Source: Stentor roeselii
Taxonomy: Eukaryota > Ciliophora > Heterotrichea > Heterotrichida > Stentoridae
NCBI GenBank assembly: GCA_006503475.1
Contig: RSEH01000065.1
Coordinates: forward strand, 114,194 to 178,193
Length of the DNA: 64,000 nucleotides
Reading direction: 5' to 3'
Shown: in pieces, positions 17,404 to 26,697 of the stretch
Layout of the letters: every line of letters starts with the position of its first letter
Position numbering within the stretch: position 1 is the first letter of the stretch
Notes under the pieces: generated by a model
The model's database searches: none
What the model was told of the DNA's origin: nothing
Seen by the model: only the letters and a program-made list of their open reading frames with translations
Position numbers and translations under genes: made by a program

Positions 17404-19905
17404 ATGAACAGCAAAGAGCTGAGCACTCTGAACTACCTAGACCAAGACATCAACCAATACGTGAAACGAGAAATGCAGAACTCACTAGTCATGTCGACAG
17501 GTTTCGACGCGACATCAAACGACCGACTGAGTTACCAGAAAGCAGCTCTTCTGGCAACAGCGAAACAACAGCAGTCGACCTGGAGATCGCACGAAAACCT
17601 GCACACATCTAAAAAGCCGATAGAAAAGCGTTTGAAACCAGTGATCCGCGAAGAGACAAACGATCACAAATACGCAAAAATCCAGGAAAAAATCGGTGTA
17701 AAAGTTCCAAATCTTTACTACAAAGACATTCCAGTAAAGCCAGGTCTTTTCTTTTTCGACACTTTATTAAAAGCTCCAAGAACAAACTACAGAAAGTTGA
17801 AAGTTAACATTCCGAACATGCTTTACTACACTGATAAGCTTTATTATGTTCATACTGAAGAGGGACACCTCGCTTGCACTACTGAAATCAACGGGTTTCG
17901 ATTTAGTAGATATGTGGAAAAGTACCGCGCTGAAGCACGTGAGGATAACCCGCCCATCAGTCATCGCGTCGCTGTTGTCTTTCGGAGAAGAGGCGACCAT
18001 GAAGGAAACTTGGAGAAGATTCTGTTAGATTGGAATGCATTTAAAACGAAGATGTCGGGAAATGAGTATATTCAGTCAAGTATCCTTCAAAGATATATCA
18101 GGTCTCCTGGAGGACGGCCGGCTGTGACTCGTCTTCATTATCAAGGATATCAGAAAGGCAATAAAGCTAACTACGCGTTTTTTTTAACGAGTAGGCTAAA
18201 AGCAGAAGAAATGACTTCTATTCAACAATGTGTCGTTGATAACTCGAACCCGGAGTCAGTTGATGTTTTTACTAAGTCAGGTGTTGCTTTGAGACCTTTT
18301 GAGCAGGAAGCTGATAAGATTGTGAAGTATTTGAATACTGGGTATAATATTAGAATTGAAGAAATCGTTTTAGATTTCATGTCGGATGAAGATGGGTTCA
18401 TTTGGCTGATTGGATGTAAAGAGATTAAGATTGACCAGAATACAACGACTCTTTCAACGCCGATGCTTAAAGACTGGTGGCCTGACTTTAGGGCTAATGA
18501 TTATGTCAGGTCACCTAATGATAAGGATAAGCAGAAGGAAAGGCAAGAGGAGAAAAAGAAGAATTTGATGAGTTTTGTTCATTGTAAGCTATGCAGACTT
18601 TATTATCAAAATAATGAACTGGCTCATTTGGTTTCGGTTAGAATGCTTATGTTGTATAAGGTGCATGTCAATCGAAGAATGGATTTGACTTGGGATACTT
18701 CTCATCTGAAAATCACTTCGAATACTATGCTTAGTCAGAGTGTTCGTGTATGTCAGTATTGCTATATGCTGGTAACAAGTGAATTTGAACTGATGAGAGT
18801 CGAAAAACAAATAGGAGAAATCCTAAGCATCCCTCAAATGGACCTTGGTTATGAAGAAGATCCAAGACTAGTAGTTCAACTTCAATTTCTCCCAAAGCAA
18901 CTCATCCAATGGAGAGTCTTAATCCAAGGGTCTAAAATTTTTGACTACAGTCCACTGCCAAGGACTTTTTTCCTTCACTACAACTTCGCAGGCCACATCA
19001 CAACATTTGAAATAAAAAGTGATCCTATCACAAACGAATACGAGCCATATCTGCCAATAAACATTTCCAGAATGCATTATTTATTCTCTAGTCCAGAAAA
19101 GTCCATCAAGAATTTTTTAAGTGTTTTTATATTTGAAATGAGAATCACTGAAAGCGATAAGTTTGATGAAAAAGTGATAGCGACGACTAAAGGAAAAGCT
19201 TTAAGTGAACTTCCTAGTTCAATGCCTTTAGGACTTGCGCTCACACAGAAGAAGCAGATGTTGTTTTTTAATGCGGACAATGAAACTATGTGCAACATGT
19301 CAATTCATATTGGGCTGTCTTGTGATAAACTATTTCCAAGTAAGAAGATCAAAGTTTTGATGAGTAAACAGAAAGAGACTTATATTCCTGAAAGTCATTT
19401 CATGACCACTGACCCACTTCCTCTGGAATGGATGGAACTATTTGGAGTAGAAGCTCTTGATGAAACGGCATTCGGGCCTCAAATTGATGAAGAAAAGTTT
19501 TACTGTCCTCAGATGACTCGATTGGAGATGCTTAGGATGGAAGACATCACCAGTCCTTATAGAAAACTACACAGTGCCAGTTATGATCACATAACATCAA
19601 AAATCTTAAGACCGGCCACTGCCAGACTTCCTGAAACCAAGCCAGAAAAAGAGATGAAGATCAGGAAAAGAAACTTAAAAATCGAAACCAACGATAAAAT
19701 CGAGGAAGTCCCTGAAGAAGTGGCTCCATTCTACAGGGTTGTGAGTGATTATCTCAAGTCTCGCCCTGTGACAGCCACAAACAAGAAAAAAATGAAAATG
19801 GACGACTCTAAAAGGTCCACCACTAGCAATGCTATTGAAAGTCTTTCAACTCTTGTTTCGCCTCGAATTGGTGGACTTCCTTTTGACTTGAATCAGAAAT
19901 TATAA
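17404..19905 (+). CDS. Large conserved-looking protein with paired CXXC motifs, function unknown
   Basis: 833 residues, one frame. No family recognised with confidence. Visible: a possible Zn-binding pair, CKLCRLYY near residue 397 and CQYCYML near residue 451; a Lys/Glu-rich stretch just before the first pair (KDKQKERQEEKKKN); and a basic Ser/Thr-rich C-tail. The central part mixes strands and helices like a globular protein. It starts 9 bp after the HINT stop, so it either uses a promoter inside HINT or is co-transcribed with it. It converges on the next gene with 27 bp between stops. Confidence 0.75.
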   Translation: MNSKELSTLNYLDQDINQYVKREMQNSLVMSTGFDATSNDRLSYQKAALLATAKQQQSTWRSHENLHTSKKPIEKRLKPVIREETNDHKYAKIQEKIGVKVPNLYYKDIPVKPGLFFFDTLLKAPRTNYRKLKVNIPNMLYYTDKLYYVHTEEGHLACTTEINGFRFSRYVEKYRAEAREDNPPISHRVAVVFRRRGDHEGNLEKILLDWNAFKTKMSGNEYIQSSILQRYIRSPGGRPAVTRLHYQGYQKGNKANYAFFLTSRLKAEEMTSIQQCVVDNSNPESVDVFTKSGVALRPFEQEADKIVKYLNTGYNIRIEEIVLDFMSDEDGFIWLIGCKEIKIDQNTTTLSTPMLKDWWPDFRANDYVRSPNDKDKQKERQEEKKKNLMSFVHCKLCRLYYQNNELAHLVSVRMLMLYKVHVNRRMDLTWDTSHLKITSNTMLSQSVRVCQYCYMLVTSEFELMRVEKQIGEILSIPQMDLGYEEDPRLVVQLQFLPKQLIQWRVLIQGSKIFDYSPLPRTFFLHYNFAGHITTFEIKSDPITNEYEPYLPINISRMHYLFSSPEKSIKNFLSVFIFEMRITESDKFDEKVIATTKGKALSELPSSMPLGLALTQKKQMLFFNADNETMCNMSIHIGLSCDKLFPSKKIKVLMSKQKETYIPESHFMTTDPLPLEWMELFGVEALDETAFGPQIDEEKFYCPQMTRLEMLRMEDITSPYRKLHSASYDHITSKILRPATARLPETKPEKEMKIRKRNLKIETNDKIEEVPEEVAPFYRVVSDYLKSRPVTATNKKKMKMDDSKRSTTSNAIESLSTLVSPRIGGLPFDLNQKL

Positions 19906-19932
19906 TAGTTTATTCTTCATTGGGTAAAGAAT

Positions 19933-20490
19933 TTAGATTAATTTTAACTCTCGCATTGGAGAAAATTGGATCGGGTCTTTCATGTCGAAACTCTTTGGAT
20001 TTGATCGTCGGGTACTTAGAATGTTCTTTAATGAAGGCGTTCTTCGTAGTGGGTATTTTTTTAAAGCAAGGTCTGGCTGCTTTGAACAGATATCGAAGTT
20101 TAAGTAAAGATTTTTTATAAGATTTTTATTCTCTGGCTCTGGGAATTGAACTTTTTGCTTCAAATTAGAGAAGTATCGTTTTTCAATTAACTTGCTTTTC
20201 GTTACTGTAAAACAACGACTGGCTGATTTAGAAGCTGAATTTTTTACTTTAAGCTCGAGTATTACAGGGTTGATTTCATTTTGAGATTTTTGAGTGTCAA
20301 GCCTTCCTGAATTACTTCCTTTCTTTTTACTGTCAAATCTATTCATCGATTCAGCGTGTTTAATTAAATTATGTCCCTGAACTGAGTTCCTAAAGACAAC
20401 AGGAGTAGGTTCAAGTCTATAAACAACATCCACATATTTCTTCATCGCGAGTTTTCTGATCCTAGGCAAGCTACTGCGAGATTTTTCCAT
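19933..20490 (-). CDS. Hypothetical basic protein
   Basis: 185 residues, rich in Lys, Arg, Ser and Asn, probably disordered. I recognise no domain. The motif-like segment PLRRTPSLKNIL occurs near residue 148. The upstream neighbour on the same strand ends 48 bp away. Ends in TAA and converges on the 833-residue protein gene. Confidence 0.6.
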   Translation of the reverse strand: MEKSRSSLPRIRKLAMKKYVDVVYRLEPTPVVFRNSVQGHNLIKHAESMNRFDSKKKGSNSGRLDTQKSQNEINPVILELKVKNSASKSASRCFTVTKSKLIEKRYFSNLKQKVQFPEPENKNLIKNLYLNFDICSKQPDLALKKYPLRRTPSLKNILSTRRSNPKSFDMKDPIQFSPMRELKLI

Positions 20491-20538
20491 AAAAATATAA
20501 TTCTTTGAATGATCTAATCCTAATTATATATTTCTAAG

Positions 20539-21723
20539 TTATTTCTCCTTGGACTCATACCCTTTAATGATATTGGAAGAAGAAAGCTCTAAGTCGATAT
20601 GATCTGCATTCGGGTATTCCTTAAAGATATCCTGTTCAATTCTTATAATAGAAATATCGATAATATCATCAAAGTTGATCGCACTTTCCATCAAAAGCTT
20701 CTCAATTTTCTCTATCTTTTCCGGATCCTGTGTAATACTGAGAATATCTTGTTTATACTGCAAGATGAGGTTTTCAGCGATATACCTTCTATTATGTTGA
20801 ATTTTCAAGTAAACCTTCACTGATTCATCTCCTCGAAATTCACTTTTGAAGTCAACAATCTTAGAAATTTCTTTCATAGTCATCAAGTTCTTAATAATCG
20901 CGTTTTTATCTTGATCTTTTATACTCTTTCCAGCTAAAATGCTGAGATTCGATTTAATAATCAAATATCCCAGATATATCTGAATATTTCCGTTAATCAT
21001 CTGCCCTACCAAGTCAAAAGTATTGATTCCAGTCCACATACAAGCGAAACTAGTGACGATAGGAGTGACGACGCCCATGACAGCCAAAACATTTTCAGTG
21101 ATAATCGCGTCTTGAATGGCATCAATTGACTTTTTCTTCATAATCACGCTGAAACTCAGTCCACATCTCAAGTAAAGCCGATTGAAAAAAGACAGGTGAT
21201 GGTCTTTCGAGATATCTCCCAAATTCTTGTAAAATAAATAAAGTTCTCCTAAACTCGTCGCGCAGATAAGCTAAATGAAAACTACTGCTAATGAAGAACT
21301 ATTTAACATCAACTCGGGTTCTATCCGGTTTTGAATAAGGGACCATAGTGGAAAGGTCAGATTCCCGACTCCAGAGCCAAAGAAGCAGATGCCTGGGAAG
21401 AGAACTGCGAAGTTTTTGACTTTCTCGTAGCCTTTTTAAATTTTACCGTAGTTGTAATGATCGTTTGGAGGCTTTCTTGATTTGATGTCAGCCCCGAGCA
21501 TTACTAGGTGGTTCAAGAAATCGATGAAAGCTCTCATTAGCTCTGAAAATACGGCGTGAGAACCTGACTGATACGCTGCAAATCCCTTTAAAGGGTTTTG
21601 GATGATATCGGCTACTAACTCTCTTCGGATCATCTTCGCTGTACTTGCTGAGGGCTTGAATAGTGTTGTAAGAGCTGCATTTTTACTTAAGATTTTTTTT
21701 AGAAGATTTCGCAGACCTTTCAT
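20539..21723 (-). CDS. SLC30A9: Zinc transporter, SLC30A9 (ZnT9)-like cation diffusion facilitator
   Basis: Three exons (21723-21447, 21431-21286, 21270-20539) joined by two 15-nt introns give 384 residues. The first exon has helices with SHAVFSELMRAFIDFLNH, matching the ZnT9 S-x-S-x-x-x-D/E-x-x-H-S-x-x-D metal-site helix, and then PPNDHYNYG. The spliced sequence continues GYEKVKNFAVLFPG as in SLC30A9. The C-terminal cytosolic domain (residues about 255-360) follows. The usual His/Asp zinc ligands are only partly kept (E-L-M-R-A-F-I-D-F), so transport activity is uncertain. Human SLC30A9 acts in mitochondria. Confidence 0.82.
21271..21285 (-). other. 15-nt intron
   Basis: Minus strand GTAGTTTTCATTTAG. 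Contains an in-frame TAG if not removed; removal joins SSLA to LICATS. Confidence 0.9.
21432..21446 (-). other. 15-nt intron
   Basis: Minus strand GTAAAATTTAAAAAG, with A at position 10. Removal restores NYGYEK, a conserved SLC30A9 segment. Confidence 0.92.
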
Positions 21724-22081
21724 TTATAAGAAGGAATCAAGTCAGCATCTTGAAAAGGGCTTATTCATTAGAGTTAATACCGTTTTTAAGGAATGGGATG
21801 TTTTAACTGTTATTTTATAAGATTCTTGAAGTGGGATTCAAAGAGTGATGAAATGTTAAAATTTTAGAGGATGGTCAAATTTCATTTTTCTTGAAGGATT
21901 TCAAGTCTAAAAATTTTGTCATGTTGACATTCTATATCGGGATAAAACTTTTAGGATAATCCAGGTCATCCTAAATTAACACCCTAACACCCTGGTAAAC
22001 CTTAATCACTCTAAAACTTCCCAATATCTAAAAACCCTTTTCTCATATCTCCTGAAACCTCAGACTCCATTTATAAACAAC
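21724..22081. promoter_or_regulatory. Divergent intergenic region
   Basis: Between the zinc transporter and nucleostemin genes. 21960-22080 is C/A/T-rich and G-poor on the plus strand. No RNA gene or repeat recognised. Confidence 0.35.
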
Positions 22082-23116
22082 ATGCGCCGACTTTCGCGAA
22101 AGAAAAGCAAGCGCATGTCGTTAAGAAAAAAACACACCGTAGTCCGAGAAGCAGCTGAAGCAAAGCGAAAACTACGAAAAGAAGCCCGTCGAATGGCCCG
22201 TCAGGGTGTTAAACGTCCAGAGCCAAAAGACCCAGGTATTCCAAACAGTTGTCCAAACAAGAAGCAGCTATTACAAGACCTAGAAGATCAGCGAAAGATA
22301 GAAAGCGAGCATCGCCGAGAGGTTCAAAAGCGAGCTCGCGAGCAGCGAAATTCTGAAGAATTCGAAAAATTGACATCATCTAAACAAGACCAGCCCCTTA
22401 AGTCTTCATTAGAAGCAATGATTTCAATGTCAGACATTATAATCGAGGTCCTTGACAGTCAAGACCCGGCACCCAGCGCTATTGTTGAGTCAATGATCGG
22501 GTCAAAGGAGCATATTTTTGTTATCAACAAAATCGACCTGGTCCCTGAGACTGTCTCTTCCGGCTGGCAGTCGTTTTTGGCATCTAAGTCAATAACCTTC
22601 CTTTTCAAGTCCCCAGCGACTGATGCGCTTCGCCAGCCTATTCTTGAAGTCATTGAAGATTATCCAAAAGTCGCTGTTGTTGGCTTTCCTAATGTCGGCA
22701 AGTCCTCCTTCATCAACGCTTTCAAAGGGTTTAAAGTAGCGAATGTCGGGAAACTTCCTGGAATGACTAAAAAAATTGAAGAGTTTGTCGTTGAAAAATG
22801 GACTTTTATTGATGGACCTGGTTTAGAACATGATGAAAAAACACCTGTGGGGGCTTTGAGGACTGTAAGAAATATTGAAAGTTTAAGTGATCCTTACACC
22901 CCAGTAATGGGAATTTTAGAGAAAGTGCCAAAGGAAAAGCTTTTAGTTTTATATGCGATTCCTGATTTCACCTCTATTCAAGAGTTCCTGACCCACGTCG
23001 CTAAAAAGTTAGGAAAAGTCGCGAAAGGTGGAGTCCCTGATTTCGACTCAGCAAGTAAAATGATTCTTCACGACTGGTTCACTCACCGAATTCCTCACAT
23101 GACTTTAAATCCTTAG
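22082..23116 (+). CDS. GNL3: Nucleostemin/GNL3-type circularly permuted GTPase
   Basis: 344 residues. The basic N-terminus (MRRLSRKKSKRMSLRKKH) is a nucleolar signal. A coiled coil rich in Arg/Glu follows (residues 60-100). The GTPase motifs appear in permuted order: G4 NKIDLVP near residue 147, G1 GFPNVGKSS near 203, G3 DGPG near 245. Nucleostemin-family GTPases promote 60S ribosomal subunit maturation in the nucleolus. Shorter than the human protein (549 aa), lacking the acidic C-tail. The TAG stop overlaps the convergent gene's TAA. Confidence 0.92.
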   Translation: MRRLSRKKSKRMSLRKKHTVVREAAEAKRKLRKEARRMARQGVKRPEPKDPGIPNSCPNKKQLLQDLEDQRKIESEHRREVQKRAREQRNSEEFEKLTSSKQDQPLKSSLEAMISMSDIIIEVLDSQDPAPSAIVESMIGSKEHIFVINKIDLVPETVSSGWQSFLASKSITFLFKSPATDALRQPILEVIEDYPKVAVVGFPNVGKSSFINAFKGFKVANVGKLPGMTKKIEEFVVEKWTFIDGPGLEHDEKTPVGALRTVRNIESLSDPYTPVMGILEKVPKEKLLVLYAIPDFTSIQEFLTHVAKKLGKVAKGGVPDFDSASKMILHDWFTHRIPHMTLNP

Positions 23117-24783
23117 CTAATTCGATTAAAATAACTATCAATAGCTTGTGAAACCTCTGCACTTGACAAGCTTTCTTTTTCAACAAGAAGTTGAGCAAGG
23201 CCTTTAGCGAGGTCAACTTTATCCTTCAGCTTCTGAGTGACTCTTGAATAACTTTGCTGCATTAAAGTGCTAACAGCGGAATCAACCATTTTCTTAGTAA
23301 GAGGCGCAAGTCTTTCCTTATCCTCGACATACATGAGTCCGAAGAGTTCACGAAAGAGTCCTCCCATGACCATTCGATTAGCGAAAGAACTTGCCTTTCC
23401 CAGTTCTCGCCCGTCTTTATCAGTCACTTCTTCATTGGTCAATGCGAGGTCCTGCATGACTTTTCCAGAGACCAAGACATCTAACTGAGCCAAGGCTTTT
23501 TCTTTCGTGTAATTTAAAAGATCTTTCTCAGGTAACTGCGAGGTTTTGCCGTAGTTTTCTCCTCGAACTAAAATAGAAGTCTTGTGTAAAGGCTCAGCGC
23601 CTTCAGTTTCTAAGATAATCAATGCCTGGCCGATTTCACTAAGTGCAATGATATATTTTTCCTTATCACTGAAGCTCATCGACCTGTTAGGGACTCCTAA
23701 AAGAAGCCGATCTTTAGCCTCTTCAATATCTTCAGAATTACACTCTTGACGACCTGCTCGAATCGCACATAAAATTGCAGTATTAATCAAATTCGCTATA
23801 TCCGCACCTGTGAAATTCACAGTTCCTTTCGCGATTTTCTCAGAAGAGACTGATGAATCTTTTGCAACTTTCTGAAGGTAAAGCTCGGCGATTTCTTGTC
23901 TTGCTTTTAAATCAGGTTTAGGAATATGAATAGTTTTATCGAATCGGCCAGGTCTTTTAAGTGCGTCGTCTAAGACTTCAGGTCTATTAGTAGCTGCGAT
24001 GACGATCACGTTTTCTCTTGACTGGAAGCCGTCCATTTCGACAAGGAGCTGATTCAAGGATTGACTGTTCAGACCAGGGCCGAACCTGCCGCGTCTTGTT
24101 CCACCCACTGAGTCGATTTCATCAATGAAGATGATGGCAGGGGCGCTTTCTCTAGCTTTTTTAAACAAGTCTCTTATTCTTTTCGCACCGAGACCCACGA
24201 TGAGCTCGTCGAATTCAGAGGCACTACAAGCGATAAACTTTACACCGGCTTGACCAGCGATCGCTTTCGCCATCAGGGTCTTGCCAGTTCCAGGTTCTCC
24301 TGTTAAAAGAATGCCTCTTGGGACTTTTGCGCCGATTTTCTCGTACTTTTCGTGATCGTTTAAAAGTGACACGATTTCTTCCATTTCTTTTCGGCATTCG
24401 TCGATACCTCGCACGTCGGCGAAAGTTGTGGTGACTTTTAAAGGGTCTATGAATTTGGCAGGATCTTCTTTGAAGAAATTGTAAATAAAGATAGAAAGTA
24501 TTATTGTGAGTGAAGCTACTTTGAATCGTTGAGTGGAATCTGGTTGGTTTTCGAATGAGATTGGAAGGGGATTTTTCAATGTGCCTTTAGGTGGGTCTTT
24601 GATTGAGAGCTTTAAGTGCATCAGTGCGTAGATGTATTGGTGGGTTTCTTTTAATGTGTGAGATGGAATGTTCTCGTATTGTGATTTTACCTCTGAAAAA
24701 TTGAATGAACGGTTTAGGTCCTGCGTGGAAATTACTCTGAGTCTTTTGTGCTGAGAAAATAACCGAGTTAGAGATTTTAACAT
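23113..24783 (-). CDS. FtsH/YME1-like AAA protein with degenerate protease site
   Basis: 556 residues: mitochondrial-type presequence, one membrane segment near residue 84 (VASLTIILSIFIYNFF), AAA domain with Walker A GEPGTGKT, Walker B IIFIDEIDSVGG and second-region-of-homology R-P-G-R-F-D. The M41 peptidase domain follows, but the HEXXH zinc site is replaced by SEIGQ (residues about 385-389), and the downstream zinc-ligand Glu/Asp region is also changed. By family knowledge it cannot bind the catalytic zinc, so it is probably an unfoldase or a regulatory partner of an active i-AAA protease, as plant FtsHi proteins are. ATPase residues look intact. Shares stop-codon bases with nucleostemin. 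Confidence 0.9.
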   Translation of the reverse strand: MLKSLTRLFSQHKRLRVISTQDLNRSFNFSEVKSQYENIPSHTLKETHQYIYALMHLKLSIKDPPKGTLKNPLPISFENQPDSTQRFKVASLTIILSIFIYNFFKEDPAKFIDPLKVTTTFADVRGIDECRKEMEEIVSLLNDHEKYEKIGAKVPRGILLTGEPGTGKTLMAKAIAGQAGVKFIACSASEFDELIVGLGAKRIRDLFKKARESAPAIIFIDEIDSVGGTRRGRFGPGLNSQSLNQLLVEMDGFQSRENVIVIAATNRPEVLDDALKRPGRFDKTIHIPKPDLKARQEIAELYLQKVAKDSSVSSEKIAKGTVNFTGADIANLINTAILCAIRAGRQECNSEDIEEAKDRLLLGVPNRSMSFSDKEKYIIALSEIGQALIILETEGAEPLHKTSILVRGENYGKTSQLPEKDLLNYTKEKALAQLDVLVSGKVMQDLALTNEEVTDKDGRELGKASSFANRMVMGGLFRELFGLMYVEDKERLAPLTKKMVDSAVSTLMQQSYSRVTQKLKDKVDLAKGLAQLLVEKESLSSAEVSQAIDSYFNRIS

Positions 24784-25002
24784 TTTTATTAGTGAAGATT
24801 GGAAATAATTTGAGATTGAGAAATGAATAGTTGTATGAGGGTTGAATTGAAATTATTAAATATTTGTTATTTTGATTTTTATAAATACAGGAATTATTGA
24901 ATGAGTTTAATATAATATGATCTATTTAAAAGAAAGAGAAATGCTTGTAGTTGATTGATAACGATTCTTTAACTAGTAGTAACTTATTTCTAAAAAAATT
25001 TC

Positions 25003-25473
25003 TTAAAATAAAATACATTTGCAAGCCAGAGAGGTCTGATCATGATTTTTTTTCTCGAATTTCCTCAAAAACTTAAGAAACCCTTTATTAGGGCAGGTAT
25101 CCGGGTGCACACTCTTCAGATATTTCAATGAAACCTCCAGACTAAGATGTTTATACTTAATAAAATACCCCAGTACCAAAGAAGGACTTCTCGAAATCCC
25201 CTGATTACAGTAAACTAAAACAATTCCCCCCTTTGCTAAACTTTCATGAATAAAACTAACTCCATCGTTAAAAAACGGCTGCAAGTCAAATTTCGGCCGA
25301 TCCTGAATAGGAAGCTTTTTATATTCAAAGTGATCCGGGAAACTAACAGGAAGCTCTAAAGCGCAAATCAAAATATGTGTAACTTTTTTTAATTTCAAAA
25401 AACTTATGCTAAAACCGCAGGTCGAATCACTTAAAAACAGTCGACTGCTGACAAGATGAAAACTTTCTTCCAT
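25003..25473 (-). CDS. Dual-specificity protein phosphatase
   Basis: 156 residues, the length of small atypical DSPs. The signature loop is YCNQGISRSPSL near residue 98, which keeps the catalytic Cys and Arg of C-x5-R but has Tyr where the family normally has His before the Cys. The opening MEESFHLVSSRLFLSD matches the DSP N-terminal strand. A likely general-acid Asp lies in PIQDRPKFDL near residue 60. The C-terminal CKCILF could be lipidated. The start codon follows the upstream gene's stop by only 4 bp. Confidence 0.85.
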   Translation of the reverse strand: MEESFHLVSSRLFLSDSTCGFSISFLKLKKVTHILICALELPVSFPDHFEYKKLPIQDRPKFDLQPFFNDGVSFIHESLAKGGIVLVYCNQGISRSPSLVLGYFIKYKHLSLEVSLKYLKSVHPDTCPNKGFLKFLRKFEKKNHDQTSLACKCILF

Positions 25474-25477
25474 TTAT

Positions 25478-26395
25478 TTAATCTGGTAAACCCTGAAGAG
25501 AAAAATTTCCTCTCATTGAATTGTAAAATTCTCGAATATCACTGCGAAATTTTTCGTATTTTTGAGATCTGGATTTTTTCAGGATTTCGAGAATTTCTTC
25601 AGAGCATGGACTGGGATTGACTTCTAGGCGACTTGAAGAAGATACAAGAAGTAAAAATTTTTCGATTCTTTTCTCGATTTCCAGGAGTTTTTCAAGGTTT
25701 TCAGTGAGTCTGAATGAAAATTACTTTTCTATCTTGTAATTTTGTAAAGTTTGTTCTAAATTAGGAGATTGAGTGGTGAGGGTGTTATCAAGGAAGTTTT
25801 TTATTTGATTGATGATGTTTTCAAAGTTTTTAAGGGCTTGAGTCAAGGCTATCTGTGCTTTTCGTGATTTGGAATCAGTGTCTTCTAAAGACTGTAGGTA
25901 CTGACTGTAGACAATTGAAAAGTAATTATCAACTTCAATGGAAAATGAAAGATGTTTGTATTTTAATTTCAACTGATTTTGTATTTCTTCAATCAATATC
26001 AAACAGTTTTCATTTTTAGATAAATTTTTACCTCGGAGATTTTCAATGAAGTCTTTGGTTAATATCTCTGGAGTGTCGTTAATTGGAAGGCTTTTATTTT
26101 TTTTCTTACTTTTTCCATCGTTTTTCACTTGGGATTGATTTTTTTTCAGACCTTTGCCTCTTTTCATCTGAGGTTTGAAGTTTTCCATGTCTCTTTCAAG
26201 ACTTTTGCTTAATGGGGACTTTTTTTTTATGATGAATTGAAAACTGGATTTTTCATCGATTTTTAATGGTTTTTGGATTATTGGTGAGTCAGGATCGACT
26301 GGGGCTTCTTCTGGTTCGGGCTTTTCGGGTTCTTTGGCTGATTGAGTTGGAATCGGCGTGGCGATTGTTTTGATCCAGGGCGGAAGGTTCTGCAT
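25478..26395 (-). CDS. Hypothetical coiled-coil protein
   Basis: Two exons (26395-25725 and 25709-25478) joined by a 15-nt intron give 300 residues. The N-terminus is Pro/Glu-rich, then a Lys-rich linker (residues 50-105). A helical, coiled-coil-like region (residues 110-260) follows, where the splice restores YKIEKLTENLEKLLEIEK. No family recognised. The phosphatase gene begins 4 bp after its TAA on the same strand, one of the tightest tandem junctions in the window. Confidence 0.7.
25710..25724 (-). other. 15-nt intron
   Basis: Minus strand GTAATTTTCATTCAG, with A at position 10. Its retention gives an immediate TAA; removal adds 77 helical residues in frame. Confidence 0.9.
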
Positions 26396-26697
26396 TATAA
26401 GTGAATCTTATTTGGATTTAAAAATATTAAATCTTTAAAGATTTGAACATTTTTTATTATGATATTGTTTCCTTTGTCAATAGACTGATTAAATTAAACA
26501 GTAACTATTCAGCTAAACAATATATTAAACCATAATTATTCATCTTACCTTCATACATAAAAACAAAACAAATTTATCATCTTATTTCTATAAGTTCGAT
26601 ATAGAAAACATTTAAAATTTAACCTAACTTTCAATGTGAACCTATTATAATTAATCAATAAATCCTTGATTTCATACAAAAGTGATGCTAATCTTAT
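26396..26697. other. Intergenic region, nothing recognised
   Basis: AT-rich spacer between two tandem minus-strand genes. I see no repeat, RNA gene or coding frame in it. Confidence 0.35.

Noticed and set aside
21436-21723. Separate small gene ending NYGKI
   Set aside because: It is the first exon of the SLC30A9-like gene; a 15-nt intron explains the stop.
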